Origin: Candidatus Babelota bacterium
GTDB taxonomy: Bacteria; JAGOBX01
Length of the DNA: 7,047 bases
Direction: 5' to 3'
Assembly (NCBI GenBank): GCA_017999075.1
Contig: JAGOBX010000180.1
Span: forward strand, 1-7,047
Under the pieces are notes generated by a model. The model was not told the DNA's origin. It saw nothing but the letters and a program-made list of their open reading frames with translations, and did no database searches. Of the stretch, positions 6,059-7,047 are shown piece after piece (within the stretch, counting starts at the first letter, position 1; each line of letters begins with the position of its first letter). Made by a program: the position numbers and the translations under genes.

Positions 6059-7047
6059 TTGGAAAATTCAATTGAATATAATTTCGAACAAATAGAAAAA
6101 AAATGGCAGAAAAAATGGGAAGAATCCGGATTGTTTAAAGTTAATCTTAGCGATTCATCAAAACCTAAATATTATTGCCTCACAATGTTTCCTTATCCTT
6201 CTGGAACTCTTCATGTCGGTCACGGCAGAAATTATATTTTAGGAGACGCTGTTGTCCGTTATATGATTATGAACGGATATAATGTTCTGTCACCTATGGG
6301 TTGGGATTCTTTCGGACTTCCTGCAGAAAATGCAGCCATTAAAGCTAATATAAGCCCTGTTGAATATACAATGGGCAATATTTCCAAAATGAAAGAACAA
6401 TTTTCAAGATGGGGGATTGGTTATGACTGGTCAAGAGAAATAGCAACATGCACTCCTGATTATTACAAATGGACTCAATGGGTATTTTTAAAATTATATG
6501 AAAAAGGGCTTGCTTATAAAAAAGAAGCTCCTGTAAACTGGTGCCCTTCCTGTAATACCACGCTCGCAAACGAAGAAGTAGTTGACGGTGGATGCGAACG
6601 ATGCGGAACCGAAGTCGAAAAAAAAGATTTGAAACAATGGTTTTTTAAAATCACAGAATATGCTCAGAAACTTCTTGACGATCTTAATTTATTGACTGAA
6701 TGGCCTGAAAAAGTGGTTACAATGCAGAGAAACTGGATAGGAAGATCTGAAGGTGCCATAGTAAATTTTAAATTAAGCGAAACCGGAGAAATTCTTCCAT
6801 GTTACACAACAAGGCCTGACACTTTGTTCGGAGTTACTTTCATGTCAATTGCCCCAGAACATCCTGTAATTTCAAAATTGATAGTAAATAACGATAAAAA
6901 AGATGAAATTTTAAAATTTATTGAAGAAGTAAAAAAACAAAGTTTCATCGACAGAACTTCAGACACTGCTGAAAAAAAAGGAGTATTTACTGGGAAATAT
7001 GGTATAAATCCTTTAAACAACGAAAAAGTTCCTCTTTGGATAGCAAA
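6059..7047 (+). CDS. leuS: Leucyl-tRNA synthetase, N-terminal 329 codons (cut by window edge)
   Basis: A class I aminoacyl-tRNA synthetase that charges tRNA-Leu with leucine in the cytosol. The N-terminus is typical of bacterial LeuRS: '[20 protein letters not shown]', then FPYPSG (44-49), the HIGH signature as HVGH (52-55), and '[15 protein letters not shown]' (79-93). A Zn-binding module carries C162-x2-C165 and C179-x2-C182. The CP1 editing domain begins near residue 220 ('NWIGRSEGA') and shows the TTRPDT box (residues about 259-264). The KMSKS motif and anticodon-binding domain lie beyond the window. No frameshift is visible. The gene starts with TTG, which may lower its translation. It is divergent from the PadR gene, with about 215 nt between start codons. 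No T-box leader (no AGGGTGG-type antiterminator motif) is visible. Confidence 0.97.
   Translation, partial: MENSIEYNFEQIEKKWQKKWEESGLFKVNLSDSSKPKYYCLTMFPYPSGTLHVGHGRNYILGDAVVRYMIMNGYNVLSPMGWDSFGLPAENAAIKANISPVEYTMGNISKMKEQFSRWGIGYDWSREIATCTPDYYKWTQWVFLKLYEKGLAYKKEAPVNWCPSCNTTLANEEVVDGGCERCGTEVEKKDLKQWFFKITEYAQKLLDDLNLLTEWPEKVVTMQRNWIGRSEGAIVNFKLSETGEILPCYTTRPDTLFGVTFMSIAPEHPVISKLIVNNDKKDEILKFIEEVKKQSFIDRTSDTAEKKGVFTGKYGINPLNNEKVPLWIA

Noticed and set aside
6345-7020. Two minus-strand open frames (6345-6569, 6802-7020) inside leuS
   Set aside because: Antisense shadows of a highly conserved synthetase.

Overview
The window is AT-rich (roughly 70% A+T by eye), densely coding bacterial DNA with standard stops (TAA, TGA and TAG all end genes). 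It looks chromosomal: a leucyl-tRNA synthetase gene starts at the right edge, and there are no transposases, phage genes, tRNAs, rRNAs or CRISPR repeats. The phylum cannot be fixed from the sequence. The low GC and a MinD/ParA protein of the 'HSFRGGTGKSN' type, which I recall from cyanobacterial-type genomes, would fit a low-GC non-photosynthetic relative of Cyanobacteria (Vampirovibrionia/'Melainabacteria'). That is a weak inference.

Layout. (1) Positions 1-526, minus strand: a secreted NHL/beta-propeller-like protein interrupted by an in-frame TAA. The same frame stays open and blade-like on the far side of the stop to the window edge, so this is probably a fresh pseudogene. (2) Positions 527-822: an AT-rich divergent intergenic region with a good minus-strand promoter and a weaker plus-strand candidate. 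(3) Positions 823-5249, plus strand: three overlapping genes that must form one operon. They encode a deviant-Walker-A MinD/ParA-like ATPase with Arg at the signature-lysine position, a polytopic membrane protein (ECF-S-component-like N-terminus, then two TM helices, a HAMP domain and a coiled coil, with no output domain), and an 881-residue protein. The C-terminal ~470 residues of the last resemble S-adenosylhomocysteine hydrolase with several key residues replaced, and its N-terminal ~385 residues are unrecognised. (4) Positions 5251-5295: a perfect 17-bp hairpin with its T-tract on the minus strand, which terminates the convergent gene. (5) Positions 5307-5915, minus strand: a PadR-family repressor gene with a strong SD, a TTGACA/TATCAT promoter and an 8-6-8 palindrome over the -10, implying autorepression. 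(6) Positions 6059-7047, plus strand: the first 329 codons of leuS, starting with TTG behind a good SD.

The three-gene operon is the most interesting part. A Mad/Par-type spatial ATPase, a small-molecule-sensing-type membrane receptor whose HAMP helix ends without an effector, and a degenerate SAHH-fold protein are translationally coupled. A plausible but untested reading is a membrane signalling or localisation module in which the SAHH-like protein is the effector or a nucleoside/NAD sensor, and the ATPase positions or gates the complex. PadR and leuS look unrelated to it.
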